In this document: piece by piece, positions 1 through 15,000 of the stretch
How the letters are laid out: every line of letters starts with the position of its first letter
How positions within the stretch are numbered: the stretch's first letter is position 1
Assembly: GCA_963855995.1 (NCBI GenBank)
Contig: OY979725.1
Coordinates: 5,280,118 to 5,344,117, forward strand
Source of the DNA: Muricea muricata
Taxonomy: Eukaryota; Cnidaria; Anthozoa; Malacalcyonacea; Plexauridae
Reading direction: 5' to 3'
DNA: 64,000 nucleotides
Translations under genes and position numbers: made by a program
Notes under the pieces: model-generated
Told to the model about the DNA's origin: nothing
The model's database searches: none
The model's input: only the letters and a program-made list of their open reading frames with translations

Positions 1-1947
1 TATAAGACAGGTATAAGACAGGTATAAGGCAGGTCTAAGACAGGTATAAGACAAGTATAAGACAGGTATATGAGTGGTATAAGACAGGTATAAGACAGGT
101 ATAAGACAGGTATAAGACATGTATAAGACAGGTATAAGACTTGGACAACACAGGTATAAGACAGGTATAAGACATTAATAACCCAGGCATAAGACAGGTA
201 TAAGAAAGGTATAACGCAGGTATAACACAGCTATAAGACAGGTATAAGACAGGTATAAGACAGGTAAAAAAACGCTATAACACAGGTATAAGAAAGTTAT
301 GAGGCTGGTATAAGGCAGGTATAAGCAAGGTATAAGACTTGTATAAGACAGGTATAAGGCAGGTGTAAGACAGGTATAAGACAGGTATAAAACAGGTATA
401 AGATTGGTATAAGACACGTATAAAACAGATATAAGACAGGTAAAAGACAGGTGTAAAAGAGGTATATGGCAGGTATAAGACAGGTATAAAACAGGTATAA
501 GACAGGTATAAGAAAGGTATAACACAGGTATAATACAGGTATACAACAGGTATAAAACAGGTTAAAGAAAGGTATTAGACAGGTGTAAAACATGTATAAG
601 TCAGGTATAAGGCAGGTATAAAACGGGTATATTACATGTATATCACAGTAAAACACAGGTAAAAGACAGGTATTTGGCAGGTATAAGGCAGGTATAAGGT
701 AGCTATAAGAAAAGTATAAGGCGGGTATAAGGCAGGTATAAGGCAGGTACAAGACAGGTAAAAGACAGGTACAAGACAGGTAAAAAACAGGTACAAGACA
801 GGTATAAGACAGGTATAAGACAGGTATAAGGTAGGTGTAAGACAGGTATAACACAAGTATAAGACAGGTATAAGACACGTATAAGACAGGTATAAGACAG
901 GTATAAGATTGGTATATGACAGGTATAAGACAGGTATAAGCCAGGTATAAGACAGGTATAGGACAGGTATAGGAGTGGTATAAGACAGGTATAGGACAGG
1001 TATAAGACAAGTAAAAGACAGGTATAGGACTGGTATAAGACAGGTATAAGACAAGTATAAGACAGGTTTAAGAAAGGTATAAGACAGGTATAAGACAGGT
1101 ATAAGATGGATATAAAACAGGTATAAGACAGGTATAAAACAGGTATAAGACATGTATAAGAAAGGTATAACACAGGTATAATACAGGTATACGACAGGTA
1201 TAAAACAGGTTAAAGACAGGTATTAGACAGGTGTAAGACATGTATAAGGCAGGTATAAGGCAGGTATAAAACAGGTATATTACATGTATATCACAGTAAA
1301 ACACAGGTAAAAGACAGGTATTTGGCAGGTATAAGGCAGGTATAAGGCAGGTATAAGGAAAGTATAAGGCGGGTATAAGGCAGGTATAAGGCAGGTACAA
1401 GACAGGTAAAAGACAGGTACAAGACAGGTAAAAGACAGGTATAAGTCAGGTATAAGGCAGGTGTAAGACAGGTAAAAGACAAGTATAAGACAGGTATAAG
1501 ACAGGTATAAGACAGGTATAAGACACGTATAAGATTGGTATAAGACAGGTATAAAACAGGTATAAGACAGGTATAAGACAGGTGTAAAAGGGGTATATGG
1601 CAGGTATAAGACAGGTATAAAACAGGTATAAGACAGGTATAAGACAGGTAAAAGAACGCTATAAAACAGGTGTAAGAAAGTTTTAAGGCCGGTATAAGGC
1701 ATGTACAAGCAAGGTATAAGAAAGGTATAAGACAGGTATAAGGCAGGTCTAAGACAGGTATAAGACAAGTATAAGACAGGTATAAGAGTGGTATAAGACA
1801 GGTATAAGACAGGTATAAGACAGGTATAAGACATGTATAAGACAGGTATAAGACTTGCACAACACAGGTATAAGACAGGTATAAGACATTAATAAGCCAG
1901 GCATAAGACAGGTATAAGAAAGGTATAACGCAGGTATAACACAGGTA

Positions 1948-3955
1948 TAAGACAGGTATAAGACAGGTATAAGACAGGTAAAATACAGCTATAAGACAGG
2001 TATAAGACAGGTATAAGACAGGTAAAAAAACGCTATAACACAGGTATAAGAAAGTTATGAGGCTGGTATAAGGCAGGTATAAGCAAGGTATAAGACTGGT
2101 ATAAGACAGGTATAAGGCAGGTGTAAGACAGGTATAAGACAGGTATAAAACAGGTATAAGATTGGTATAAGACACGTATAAAACAGATATAAGACAGGTA
2201 AAAGACAGGTGTAAAAGAGGTATATGGCAGGTATAAGACAGGTACAAAACAGGTATAAGACAGGTATAAGAAAGGTATAACACAGGTATAATACAGGTAT
2301 ACGACAGGTATAAAACAGGTTAAAGAAAGGTATTAGACAGGTGTAAGACATGTATAAGTCAGGTATAAGGCAGGTATAAAACAGGTATATTACATGTATA
2401 TCACAGTAAAACACAGGTAAAAGACAGGTATTTGGCAGGTATAAGGCAGGTATAAGGTAGGTATAAGAAAAGTATAAGGCGGGTATAAGGCAGGTATAAG
2501 GCAGGTACAAGACAGGTAAAAGACAGGTACAAGACAGGTAAAAAACAGGTACAAGACAAGTATAAGAAAGGTATAAGACAGGTATAAGGCAGGTGTAGGA
2601 CAGGTATAAGACAAGTATAAGACAGGTATAAGACACGTATAAGACAGGTATAAGACAGGTATAAAATTGGTATAAGACAAGTATAAAATAGGTATAAGAC
2701 AGGTATAAGACAGGTGTAAAAGGGGTATATGGCAGGTATAAGACAGGTATAAAACAGGTATAAGACAGGTATAAGACAGGTAAAAGAACGCTACAAAACA
2801 GGTGTAAGAACGTTTTAAGGCTGGTATAAGGCATGTATAAGCAGGTATAAGACAGGTATAAGACAGGTATAAGACAGGTATAAGGCAGGTCTAAGACAGG
2901 TATAAGACAAGTATAAGACAGGTATAAGAGTAATATAAGACAGGTATAAGACAGGTATAAGACAGGTATAAGACATGTATAAGACAGGTATACGACTTGC
3001 ACAACACAAATATAAGACAGGTATAAGACATTAATAAGCCAGGCATAAGACAGGTATAAGAAAGGTATAACGCAGGTATAACGAAGGTATAAGACAGGTA
3101 TAAGACAGGTATAAGCCAGGTATAAGACAGGTATAGGACAGGTATAGGACTGGTATAAGACAGGTATAGGACAGGTATAAGACAAGTAAAAGACAGGTAT
3201 AGGACTGATATAAGACAGGTATAAGACAAGTATAAGACAGGTTTAAGAAAGGTATAAGACAGGTATAAGACAGGTATAAGATGGATATAAGGCAGGTATA
3301 AGACAGGTTTAAGACAGGTATAAGACAGGTATAAGACTGGTAAAAGACAGGTAAAAGACAGGTATAAAACAGGAATAAGACAGGTATAAGACAGGTATAA
3401 AACAGCCAAAAGAATGGTATAAGACAGGTATAAAACCTGTATAAGAAAGCTATAAGAAACGTATAAGACAGGTAAAAGAACGCTATAAGACAGGTATAAG
3501 GCAGGTATAAGGCTGGTATAAGGCAGGTATAACCAAGGTATAAGACAGGTATTAAACAGGTATAAGACAGGTATAAGGCAGGTATAAGACAGGTATAAGA
3601 CAGGTATAAAACAGGTATAAGAAAGGTATAAGACAGGTATAAGACAGGTAAAAGAACGCTATAAGACAGGTATAAGAAAGTTTTAAGGCTTGTATAAGGC
3701 AGGTATAAGCAAGGTATAAGACAGGTATAAGACAGGTATAAGACAGGTGTAAGACAGGTATAAGACAAGTATAAGACACGCATAAGACAAGTATAAGACA
3801 GGTATAACACCGGTATAAGATTGGTATAAGAAGGGTATAAAACAGGTATAAGACAGTTATAAGAAAGGTATAACACAGGTATAATACAGGTATACGACAG
3901 GTATAAAACAGGTTAAAGACAGGTATTAGACGGGTGTAAGACATGTATAAGGCAA
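1948..3955 (+). repeat. Long duplicated satellite block, copy 1 (offset 6,388)
   Basis: This block of about 2.0 kb recurs at about 8336-10330 with a constant offset of 6,388 bp through most of its length. The offset then becomes 6,377 bp near 3890, which is the loss of exactly one 11-bp monomer in the second copy. The shared order of rare monomers identifies it: the AAATACAGCT variant at 1981 and 8369, the TATTACATGTATATCACA module, the AGAACGCTAC variant, CTTGCACAACAC, and the CAGCCAAAAGAATGG module. Homology fades after the GACATGTATAAGGCA monomer near 3955. Confidence 0.85.
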
Positions 3956-5459
3956 TTATATGGTAGGTATAAGACAGGTATATTACATGTATAAGACATT
4001 AAAACACAGGTAAAAGACGGGTATTAGGCAGGTATAAGGCAGCTATAAGGCAGGTATAAGGAAAGTATAAGGCGGGTATAAGGCAGGTATAAGGCAGGTA
4101 CAAGACAGGTAAAAGACAGGTACAGGACAGGTCTAAGACACGTATAAGACAGGTGTAAAAGGGGTATATGGCAGGTATAAGACAGGTATAAAACAGGTAT
4201 AAGACAGGTATACGACAGGTAAAAGAACGCTATAAAACAGGTGTAAGAAAGTTTTAAGGCCGGTATAAGGCATGTACAAGCAAGGTATAAGACAGGTATA
4301 AGACAGGTATAAAGCAGGTCTAAGACAGGTGTAAGACAAATATAAGACAGGTATAAGAGTGGTATAAGACAGGTATAAGACAGGTATAAGACAGGTAAAA
4401 GACATGTATAAGACAGGTATAAGACTTGCACAACACAGGTATAAGACAGGTATAAGACATTAATAAGCCAGGCATAAGACAGGTATAAGAAAGGTATAAT
4501 GCAGGTATAACGAAGGTATAAGACAGGTATAAGACAGGTATAAGCCAGGTATAAGACAGGTATAGGACAGGTATAGGACTGGTATAAGACCGGTATAACA
4601 CAGGTATAGGACAGGTAAAAGAAAGGTATAAGGCAGGTAAAAGACAAGTATAAGATAGGAATAAGGCAGGTATAAGACAGGTATAAAACAGGTATAAACA
4701 GGTATAAGACAGGTACAAGACAGGTATAAGACAAGTATAAAACAGGTATAAGACAGGTATAAGACAGGTATAAGACAGGTATAAGATTGGTATAACACAC
4801 GTATAAAACAGATATTAGACATGTAAAAGACAGGTGTAAAAGAGGTATATGGCAGGTATAAGACAGGTATAAGACAGGTAAAAGAACGCTATAAAACAGG
4901 TGTAAGAAAGTTTTAAGGCCGGTATAAGGCATGTACAAGCAAGGTATAAGACAGGTATAAGACAGGTATAAGGCAGGTCTACGACAGGTATAAGACAAGT
5001 ATAGGACAGGTATAAGAGTGGTATAAGACAGGTATAAGACAGGTATAAGACAGGTATAAGAAAGGTATAAGACAGGTATATTACATGTATATCACAGTAA
5101 AACACAGGTAAAAGACAGGTATTTGGCAGGTATAAGGCAGGTATAAGGCAGGTATAAGGAAAGTGTAAGGCGGGTATAAGGCAGGTATAAGGCAGGTACA
5201 AGACAGGTAAAAGAAAGGTACAAGACAGGTAAAAGACAGGTATAAGACAGGTATAAGGCAGGTGTAAAACAGGTATAAGACAAGTATAAGACAGGTATAA
5301 GACAGGTATAAGACAGGTATAAGACACGTATAAGATTGGTATAAGACAGGTATAAAACAGGTATAAGACAGGTATAAGACAGGTGTAAAAGGGGTATATG
5401 GCAGGTATAAGACAGGTATAAAACAGGTATAACCCAGGTATAAGACAGGTAAAAGAACG

Positions 5460-7810
5460 CTACAAAACAGGTGTAAGAAAGTTTTAAGGCTGGTATAAGG
5501 CATGTATAAGCAGGTATAAGACAGGTATAAGACAGGTACAGTATAAGGCAGGTCTAAGACAGGTATAAGACAAGTATAAGACAGGTATAAGAGTGATATA
5601 AGACAGGTATAAGACAGGTATAAGACAGGTATAAGACATGTATAAGACAGGTATAAGACTTGCACAACACAGGTATAAGACAGGTATAAGACAATAATTA
5701 GCCAGGCATAAGACAGGTATAAGAAAGGTATAACGCAGGTATAACGAAGGTATAAGACAGGTAAAAGACAGGTATAAGCAAGGTATAAGACAGGTATAGG
5801 ACAGGTATAGGACTGGTATAAGACAGGTATAGGACAGGTATAAGACAAGTAAAAGACAGGTATAGGACTGGTATAAGACAGGTATAAGACAAGTATAACA
5901 CAGGTTTAAGAAAGGTATAAAACAGGTATAAGACAGGTATAAGATGGATATAAGGCAGGTATAAGACAGGTTTAAGACAGGTATAAGACAGGTATAAGAC
6001 TGGTAAAAGACAGGTAAAAGACAGGTATAAAACAGGAATAAGACAGGTATAAGACAGGTATAAAACAGCCAAAAGAATGGTATAAGACAGGTATAAAACC
6101 TGTATAAGAAAGCTATAAGAAACGTATAAGACAGGTAAAAGAACGCTATAAGACAGGTATAAGGCAGGTATAAGGCTGGTATAAGGCAGGTATAACCAAG
6201 GTATAAGACAGGTATTAAACAGGTATAAGACAGGTATAAGGCAGGTATAAGACAGGTATAAGACAGGTATAAAACAGGTATAAGACAGGTATAAGACAGG
6301 TATAAGACAGGTAAAAGAACGCTATAAGACAGGTATAAGAAAGTTTTAAGGCTTGTATAAGGCAGGTATAAGCAAGGTATAAGACAGGTATAAGACAGGT
6401 ATAAGACAGGTGTAAAACAGGTATAAGACAAGTATAAGACACGCATAAGACAAGTATAAGACAGGTATAACACCGGTATAAGATTGGTATAAGAAGGGTA
6501 TAAAACAGCTATAAGACAGTTATAAGAAAGGTATAACACAGGTATAATACAGGTATACGACAGCTATAAAACAGGTTAAAGACAGGTATTAGACGGGTGT
6601 AAGACATGTATAAGGCAATTATATGGTAGGTATAAGACAGGTATATTACATGTATAAGACATTAAAACACAGGTAAAAGACGGGTATTAGGCAGGTATAA
6701 GGCAGCTATAAGGCAGGTATAAGGAAAGTATAAGGCGGGTATAAGGCAGGTATAAGGCAGGTACAAGACAGGTAAAAGACAGGTACAGGACAGGTCTAAG
6801 ACAGGTATAAGACAGGAATAAGACATTTATAAGACAAGTATAAAACCGGCACAAGAAAGGTACAAAGAAGTTATAAGACAGGTATAAGACAGGTATAAGA
6901 CAGGTATAAAACAGAAATAACGCAGGTATTAAACAGGTATAAGACAGGTATAAGACAGGTATAAGACAGGTATAAGACAGGTATAAGACAGGTAAAATAC
7001 AGGTTTAAGACAGGTATAAGAATGGTATAAGACAGGTATAAGACAGGTATAAGACAGGTATAAGACATGTATAAGACAGGTATAAGACTTGCACAACACA
7101 GGTATAAGACAGGTATAAAACATTAATAAGCCAGGTATAAGACAGGTATAAAACAGGTATAACGCAGGTATAAGGAAGTTAAAAGACAGGTATAAGACAG
7201 GTAAAACCCAGGTATAAGACAGGTATAGGACAGGTATAGGACTGGTATAAAGCAGGTATAGGACAGGTATAAGACAGGTAAAAGACAAGTAGAGGACTGG
7301 TATAAGACAGGTATAAGACAAGTATAAGACAGGTATAAGAAAGGTATAAGACAGGTATAAGACAGGTATAAGATAGGAATAAGGCAGGTATAAGACAGGT
7401 ATAAGACAGGTGTAAGACAGGTATAAAACAGGTATAAGACAGGTAAAAGACAGGTATAAAACAGGTATAAGACAGGTATAAGACAGGTATAACACATCCA
7501 AAAGAATGGTATAAGACAGGTATAAAATCTGTATAAGAAAGGTAAAAGACTGGTATTAAACAGGTAAAAGAACGCTATAAGACAGGTATAAGGCAGGTAT
7601 AAGGCTGGTATAACGCAGGTATAACCAAGGTATAAGACAGGAATTAAACAGGTATAAGACAGGTATCTGGCAGGTATAAGACAGGTATAAGACAGGTAAA
7701 AGACAGGTATAACACAGGAATAAGACACGTATAAGATAGGTATCAAACAGCCAAAAGAATGGTATAAGACAGGTATAAAACCTGTATAAGAAAGGTATAA
7801 GACAGGTATA
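5460..7810 (+). repeat. Long-range duplicated satellite block, copy 1 (offset about 12.5 kb)
   Basis: The order of rare variants from about 5460 to 7810 recurs at about 18009-20420. The offset drifts from about 12,550 bp (12,554 around 5700-6070) to 12,532 bp (around 6870-7280), a difference of two monomers, and then jumps to 12,613 bp after 7290 because of an 81-bp insertion in the distal copy. Shared landmarks are the GGCAATTATATGG variant, the CCGGCACAAGA monomer, the AACATTAATAAGCCAGG module and the AGTAGAGGACTGG monomer. Confidence 0.8.
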
Positions 7811-8335
7811 AGACAGGTAAAAGAACGCTATAAGACAGGTATAAGGCAGGTATAAGGCTGGTATAAGGCAGGTATAACCAAGGTATAAGACAAGTATTAA
7901 ACAGGTATAAGACAGGTATAAGGCAGGTATAAGACAGGTATAAGACAGGTATAAAACAGGTATAAGACAGGTATAAGACAGGTATAAGGAATCTAAAAGG
8001 CAGGTATAAGGGAGGTATAAGGAAGGTAAAAAGAAGCTATAACGCAGGTATAAGACAGGTATAAGGCAGGTATAAGGCAGGTATAAGACAAGTATTAGAC
8101 AGGTATAAGACAGGTATAAGACAGGTATAAGATAGGAATAAGGCAGGTAAAAGACAAGTATAAGACAGGTATAAGACAGGTATAAGACAGGTATAACACC
8201 GGTATAAGATTGGTATAAAAGGGTATAAAACAGGTATAACACAGGTATAAAACAGGTGTAAAAGAGGTATATGGCAGGTATAAGGCAGGTATAAAACAGG
8301 TATAAGACAGTTATAAGAAAGGTATAACACAGGTA

Positions 8336-10332
8336 TAATACAGGTATAAGACAGGTATAAGACAGGTAAAATACAGCTATAAGACAGGTATAAGACAGGT
8401 ATAAGACAGGTAAAAAAACGCTATAACACAGGTATAAGAAAGTTATGAGGCTGGTATAAGGCAGGTATAAGCAAGGTATAAGACTGGTATAAGACAGGTA
8501 TAAGGCAGGTGTAAGACAGGTATAAGACAGGTATAAAACAGGTATAAGATTGGTATAAGACACGTATAAAACAGATATAAGACAGGTAAAAGACAGGTGT
8601 AAAAGAGGTATATGGCAGGTATAAGACAGGTACAAAACAGGTATAAGACAGGTATAAGAAAGGTATAACACAGGTATAATACAGGTATACGACAGGTATA
8701 AAACAGGTTAAAGAAAGGTATTAGACAGGTGTAAGACATGTATAAGTCAGGTATAAGGCAGGTATAAAACAGGTATATTACATGTATATCACAGTAAAAC
8801 ACAGGTAAAAGACAGGTATTTGGCAGGTATAAGGCAGGTATAAGGTAGGTATAAGAAAAGTATAAGGCGGGTATAAGGGAGGTATAAGGCAGGTACAAGA
8901 CAGGTAAAAGACAGGTACAAGACAGGTAAAAAACAGGTACAAGACAGGTATAAGACAGGTATAAGACAGGTATAAGGCAGGTGTAGGACAGGTATAAGAC
9001 AAGTATAAGACAGGTATAAGACACGTATAAGACAGGTATAAGACAGGTATAAGATTGGTATAAGACAAGTATAAAATAGGTATAAGACAGGTATAAGACA
9101 GGTGTAAAAGGGGTATATGGCAGGTATAAGACAGGTATAAAACAGGTATAAGACAGGTATAAGACAGGTAAAAGAACGCTACAAAACAGGTGTAAGAAAG
9201 TTTTAAGGCTGGTATAAGGCATGTATAAGCAGGTATAAGACAGGTATAAGACAGGTATAAGACAGGTATAAGGCAGGTCTAAGACAGGTATAAGACAAGT
9301 ATAAGACAGGTATAAGAGTGGTATAAGACAGGTATAAGACAGGTATAAGACAGGTATAAGACATGTATAAGACAGGTATACGACTTGCACAACACAGGTA
9401 TAAGACAGGTATAAGACATTAATAAGCCAGGCATAAGACAGGTATAAGAAAGGTATAACGCAGGTATAACGAAGGTATAAGACAGGTATAAGACAGGTAT
9501 AAGCCAGGTATAAGACAGGTATAGGACAGGTATAGGACTGGTATAAGACAGGTATAAGACAGGTATAAGACAAGTAAAAGACAGGTATAGGACTGGTATA
9601 AGACAGGTATAAGACAAGTATAAGACAGGTTTAAGAAAGGTATAAGACAGGTATAAGACAGGTATAAGATGGATATAAGGCAGGTATAAGACAGGTTTAA
9701 GACAGGTATAAGACAGGTATAAGATTGGTAAAAGACAGGTAAAAGACAGGTATAAAACAGGAATAAGACAGGTATAAGACAGGTATAAAACAGCCAAAAG
9801 AATGGTATAAGACAGGTATAAAACCTGTACAAGAAAGGTATAAGAAACGTATAAGACAGGTAAAAGAACGCTATAAGACAGGTATAAGGCAGGTATAAGG
9901 CTGGTATAAGGCAGGTATAACCAAGGTATAAGACAGGTATTAAACAGGTATAAGACAGGTATAAGGCAGGTATAAGACAGGTATAAAACAGGTATAAGAC
10001 AGGTATAAGACAGGTATAAGACAGGTAAAAGAACGCTATAAGACAGGTATAAGAAAGTTTTAAGGCTTGTATAAGGCAGGTATAAGCAAGGTATAAGACA
10101 GGTATAAGACAGGTATAAGACAGGTCTAAGACAGGTATAAGACAAGTATAAGACACGCATAAGACAAGTATAAGACAGGTATAACACCGGTATAAGATTG
10201 GTATAAGAAGGGTATAAAACAGGTATAAGACAGTTATAAGAAAGGTATAACACAGGTATAATACAGGTATACGACAGGTATAAAACAGGTTAAAGACAGG
10301 TATTAGACAGGTGTAAGACATGTATAAGGCAG
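8336..10332 (+). repeat. Long duplicated satellite block, copy 2 (offset 6,388)
   Basis: This is the partner of the block at 1948-3955, in the same orientation and order, with scattered substitutions. For example, a monomer reading TATAGGACA near 3160 is TATAAGACA at the matching place here. One 11-bp monomer is missing relative to copy 1. About 4.4 kb of other satellite lies between the copies, so this is either a long higher-order period or an interspersed duplication rather than a simple tandem pair. Confidence 0.85.
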
Positions 10333-10599
10333 GTATAAGGCAGGTATAAGACAGGTATATTACATGTATATCACAGTAAAACACAGGTAAAAGACAGGTA
10401 TTTGGCAGGTATAAGGCAGGTATAAGGCAGGTATAAGGAAAGTATAAGGCGGGTATAAGGCAGGTATAAGGCAGGTACAAGTTAGGTAAAAGACAGGTAC
10501 AAGAGAGGTAAAAGACAGGTATAAGACAGGTATAAGGCAGGTGTAAGACAGGTATAAGACAAGTATAAGACAGGTATAAGACAGGTATACGACAGGTAA

Positions 10600-12090
10600 A
10601 AGAACGCTATAAAACAGGTGTAAGAAAGTTTTAAGGCCGGTATAAGGCATGTACAAGGAAGGTATAAGACAGGTATAAGACAGGTATAAGGCAGGTCTAA
10701 GACAGGTATAAGACAAGTATAAGACAGGTATAAGAGTGGTATAAGACAGGTATAAGACAGGTATAAGACAGGTAAAAGACATGTATAAGACAGGTATAAG
10801 ACTTGCACAACACAGGTATAAGACAGGTATAAGACATTAATAAGCCAGGCATAAGACAGGTATAAGAAAGGTATAACGCAGGTATAACGAAGGTATAAGA
10901 CAGGTATAAGACAGGTATAAGCCAGGTATAAGACAGGTATAGGACAGGTATAGGCCTGGTATAAGACCGGTATAACACAGGTATAAGACAGGTAAAAGAA
11001 AGGTATAAGGCAGGTAAAAGACAAGTATAAGATAGGAATAAGGCAGGTATAAGACAGGTATAAAACAGGTATAAACAGGTATAAGACAGGTACAAGACAG
11101 GTATAAGACAAGTATAAAACAGGTATAAGACAGGTATAAGACAGGTATAAGACAGGTATAAGACAGGTATAAGATTGGTATAACACACGTATAAAACAGA
11201 TATTAGACAGGTAAAAGACAGGTGTAAAAGAGGTATATGGCAGGTATAAGACAGGTAAAAGAACGCTATAAAACAGGTGTAAGAAAGTTTTAAGGCCGGT
11301 ATAAGGCATGTACAAGCAAGGTATAAGACAGGTATAAGACAGGTATAAGGCAGGTCTAAGACAGGTATAAGACAAGTCTAGGACAGGTATAAGAGTGGTA
11401 TAAGACAGGTATAAGACAGGTATAAGACAGGTAAAAGACATGTATAAGACAGGTATAAGACTTGCACAACACAGGTATAAGACAGGTATAAGACATTAAT
11501 AAGCCAGGCATAAGACAGGTATAAGAAAGGTATAACGCAGGTATAACGAAGGTATAAGACAGGTATAAGACAGGTATAAGCCAGGTATAAGACAGGTATA
11601 GGACAGGTATAGGACTGGTATAAGACCGGTATAACACAGGTATAAGACAGGTAAAAGAAAGGTATAAGGCAGGTAAAAGACAAGTATAAGATAGGAATAA
11701 GGCAGGTATAAGACAGGTATAAAACAGGTATAAACAGGTATAAGACAGGTACAAGACAGGTATAAGACAAGTATAAAACAGGTATAAAACAGGTATAAGA
11801 CAGGTACAAGACAGGTATAAGATTGGTATAACACACGTATAAAACAGATATTAGACAGGTAAAAGACAGGTGTAAAAGAGGTATATGGCAGGTATAAGAC
11901 AGGTAAAAGAACGCTATAAAACAGGTGTAAGAAAGTTTTAAGGCCGGTATAAGGCATGTACAAGCAAGGTATAAGACAGGTATAAGACAGGTATAAGGCA
12001 GGTCTAAGACAGGTATAAGACAAGTATAGGACAGGTATAAGAGTGGTATAAGACAGGTATAAGACAGGTATAAGACAGGTATAAGAAAGG
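10600..12090 (+). repeat. Tandem higher-order repeat of about 0.65 kb
   Basis: The monomer pair containing AGAACGCTATAAAAC starts at 10601, 11260 and 11909. This gives periods of 659 and 649 bp, with two full units and a partial third. Each unit holds the same ordered variants: AGAACGCT, TTTTAAGGCC, TGTACAAG, AAGAGTGG, CTTGCACAACAC, TTAATAAGCC and GATTGGTATAACACAC. A related pair with the same 659-bp spacing sits at 4224 and 4883. Confidence 0.85.
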
Positions 12091-15000
12091 TATAAGACAG
12101 GTATATTACATGTATATCACAGTAAAACACAGGTAAAAGACAGGTATTTGGCAGGTATAAGGCAGGTATAAGGCAGGTATAAGGAAAGTGTAAGGCGGGT
12201 ATAAGGCAGGTATAAGGCAGGTACAAGACAGGTAAAAGAAAGGTACAAGACAGGTAAAAGACAGGTATAAGACAGGTATAAGGCAGGTGTAAGACAGGTA
12301 TAAGACAAGTATAAGACAGGTATAAGACAGGTATAAGACAGGTATAAGACACGTATAAGATTGGTATAAGACAGGTATAAAACAGGTATAAGACAGGTAT
12401 AAGACAGGTGTAAAAGGGGTATATGGCAGGTATAAGACAGGTATAAAACAGGTATAAGACAGGTATAAGACAGGTAAAAGAACGCTATAAAACAGGTGTA
12501 AGAAAGTTTTAAGGCCGGTATAAGGCATGTACAAGCAAGGTATAAGACAGGTATAAGACAGGTACAGTATAAGGCAGGTCTAAGACAGGTATAAGACAAG
12601 TATAAGACAGGTATAAGAGCGGTAAAAGACAGGTATAAGACAGGTATAAGACAGGTATAAGACATGTATAAGACAGGTATAAGACTTGCACAACACAGGT
12701 ATAAGACAGGTATAAGACATTAATAAGCCAGGCATAAGACAGGTATAAGAAAGGTATAATGCAGGTATAACGAAGGTATAAGACAGGTATAAGACAGGTA
12801 TAAGCCAGGTATAAGACAGGTATAGGACAGGTATAGGACTGGTATAAGACAGGTATAGGACAGGTATAAGACAAGTAAAAGACAGGTATAGGACTGGTAT
12901 AAGACAGGTATAAGACAAGTATAAGACAGGTTTAAGAAAGGTAGAAGACAGGTATAAGACAGGTATAAGATGGATATAAGGCAGGTATAAGACAGGTTTA
13001 AGACAGGTATAAGACAGGTATAAGACAGGTAAAAAACAGGTAAAAGACAGGTATAAAACAGGAATAAGACAGGTATAAGACAGGTATAAAACAGCCAAAA
13101 GATAGGTATAAGACAGGTATAAAACCTGTATAAGAAAGGTATAAGACAGGTATAAGACAGGTAAAAGAACGCTATAAGACAGGTATAAGGCAGGTATAAG
13201 GCTGGTATAAGGAAGGTATAACCAAGGTATAAGACAGGCATTAAACAGGTATAAGACAGGTATAAGGCAGGTATAAGACAGGTATAAGACAGGTATAAAA
13301 CAGGTATAAGACAGGTATAAGACAGGTATAAGACAGGTAAAAGAACGCTATAAGACAGGTATAAGAAAGTTTTAAGGCTGGTATAAGGCAGGTATAAGCA
13401 AGGTATAAGACAGGTATAAGACAGGTGTAAAAGGGGTATATGGCAGGTATAAGACAGTTATAAAACAGGTATAAGAGGGGTATAAGACAGGTAAAAGAAC
13501 GCTATAAAACAGGTGTAAGAAAGTTTTAAGGCCGGTATAAGGCATGTACAAGCAAGGTATAAGACAGGTATAAGACAGGTATAAGGCAGGTCTAAGACAG
13601 GTATAACACAGACAGGTATAAGGGAGGTATAAAGAAGGTAAAAGGCAGCTATAACGCAGGTATAAGACAGGTGTAAGACAGGTTTAAGACAGGTATAAAT
13701 CAGGTATAAGGAAGGTATAAGGCAAGTATAAGGCAGGTATAAGGCAGGTATAAGGAAAGTATAAGGAAAGGATAAGGCAGGTATAAGTCAGGTATAAGCA
13801 ATCTAAAAGGCAGGTATAAGGGAGTTATAAGGAAGGTAAAAGGCAGCTATAACGCAGGTATAAGACAGGTATAAGGCAGGTATAAGGCAGGTATAAGTCA
13901 GGTATAAGGAATCTATAAGGCAGGTATAAGGCAAATATAAGGCAGGTATACGCCAGGTATAAGGCAGCTATTAGCCAAATATAGGACAGGTATAAGGCAG
14001 GTATATTGCAGGTATAACGCAGGTATAAGACAGGTATGTGGAAGGTATAAAAAGGGTATAAGGAAGGTAAAAGGCAGCTATAACGCAGGTATAAGACATT
14101 TATAAGGCAGGTATAAAGCAGGTATAAGACTGGTATAAGACAGGTATAAGATAAGTATAAGACAGGTATAAGACAGGTGTAAAAGAGGTATATGACAGGT
14201 ATAAGAAGGGTATAAGACAGGTGTAAGACAGGTATAAGACAGGTATAAGACAGGTATAAGAATGGTATAAATCAGGTATAAGGAAGGTATAAGGTAGGTA
14301 TAAGGCAGGTAAAAGGCAGGTATAAGGCAAGTACAAGGCAAGTATAAGGCAGGTATAAGTCAGGTATAAGGAATCTAAAAGGCAGGTATAAGGAAGGATA
14401 AGGAAGGTAAAAGGCAGCTATAACGCAGGTATAAGACAGGTATAAGGCAGGTATAAGGCGGGTATAAGACACGTGTAAGACAGGTATAAGACAAGTATAA
14501 GACAAGTATAAGACAGGTATAAGAAAGGTATAACAGAGGTATAATTTAGGTTTACAACAAGTATAAAAAAGGTTAAAGACAGGTATTAGACAGGTGTAAA
14601 ACATGTATAAGGCAGGTATAAGGAAGGTATAAGGCAGGTATAAGACAGGTATATTACATGTATAAGACAGTAAAACACAGGTAAAAGACAGGTATTTGGC
14701 AGGTATAAGGAAGGTATAAGGCAGGTACAAGACAAGTAGAAGACAGGTACAAGGCAGGTATAAAACAGGTATAAGACCGGAATAAAACATGTATAAGACA
14801 GGTATAAAAAAGGTACAAGACAGGTACAAAGAAGGTATAAGACAGGTATAACACAGGTATAAGACAGGTATAAGACAGGTATAAGACAGGTAAAATACAG
14901 GTATAAGACAGGTATAAGACAGGTATAAGAAAAGTAAAAAAACGCTATAACACAGGTATAAGAAAGTTATAAGGCTGGTATAAGGCAGGTATAAGACAGG

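Noticed and set aside
13560..13640. Second unique insertion near the broken monomer ACACAGACAGG
   Set aside because: Only a few bases are out of register and satellite continues on both sides; it is a small rearrangement point, not an insertion.
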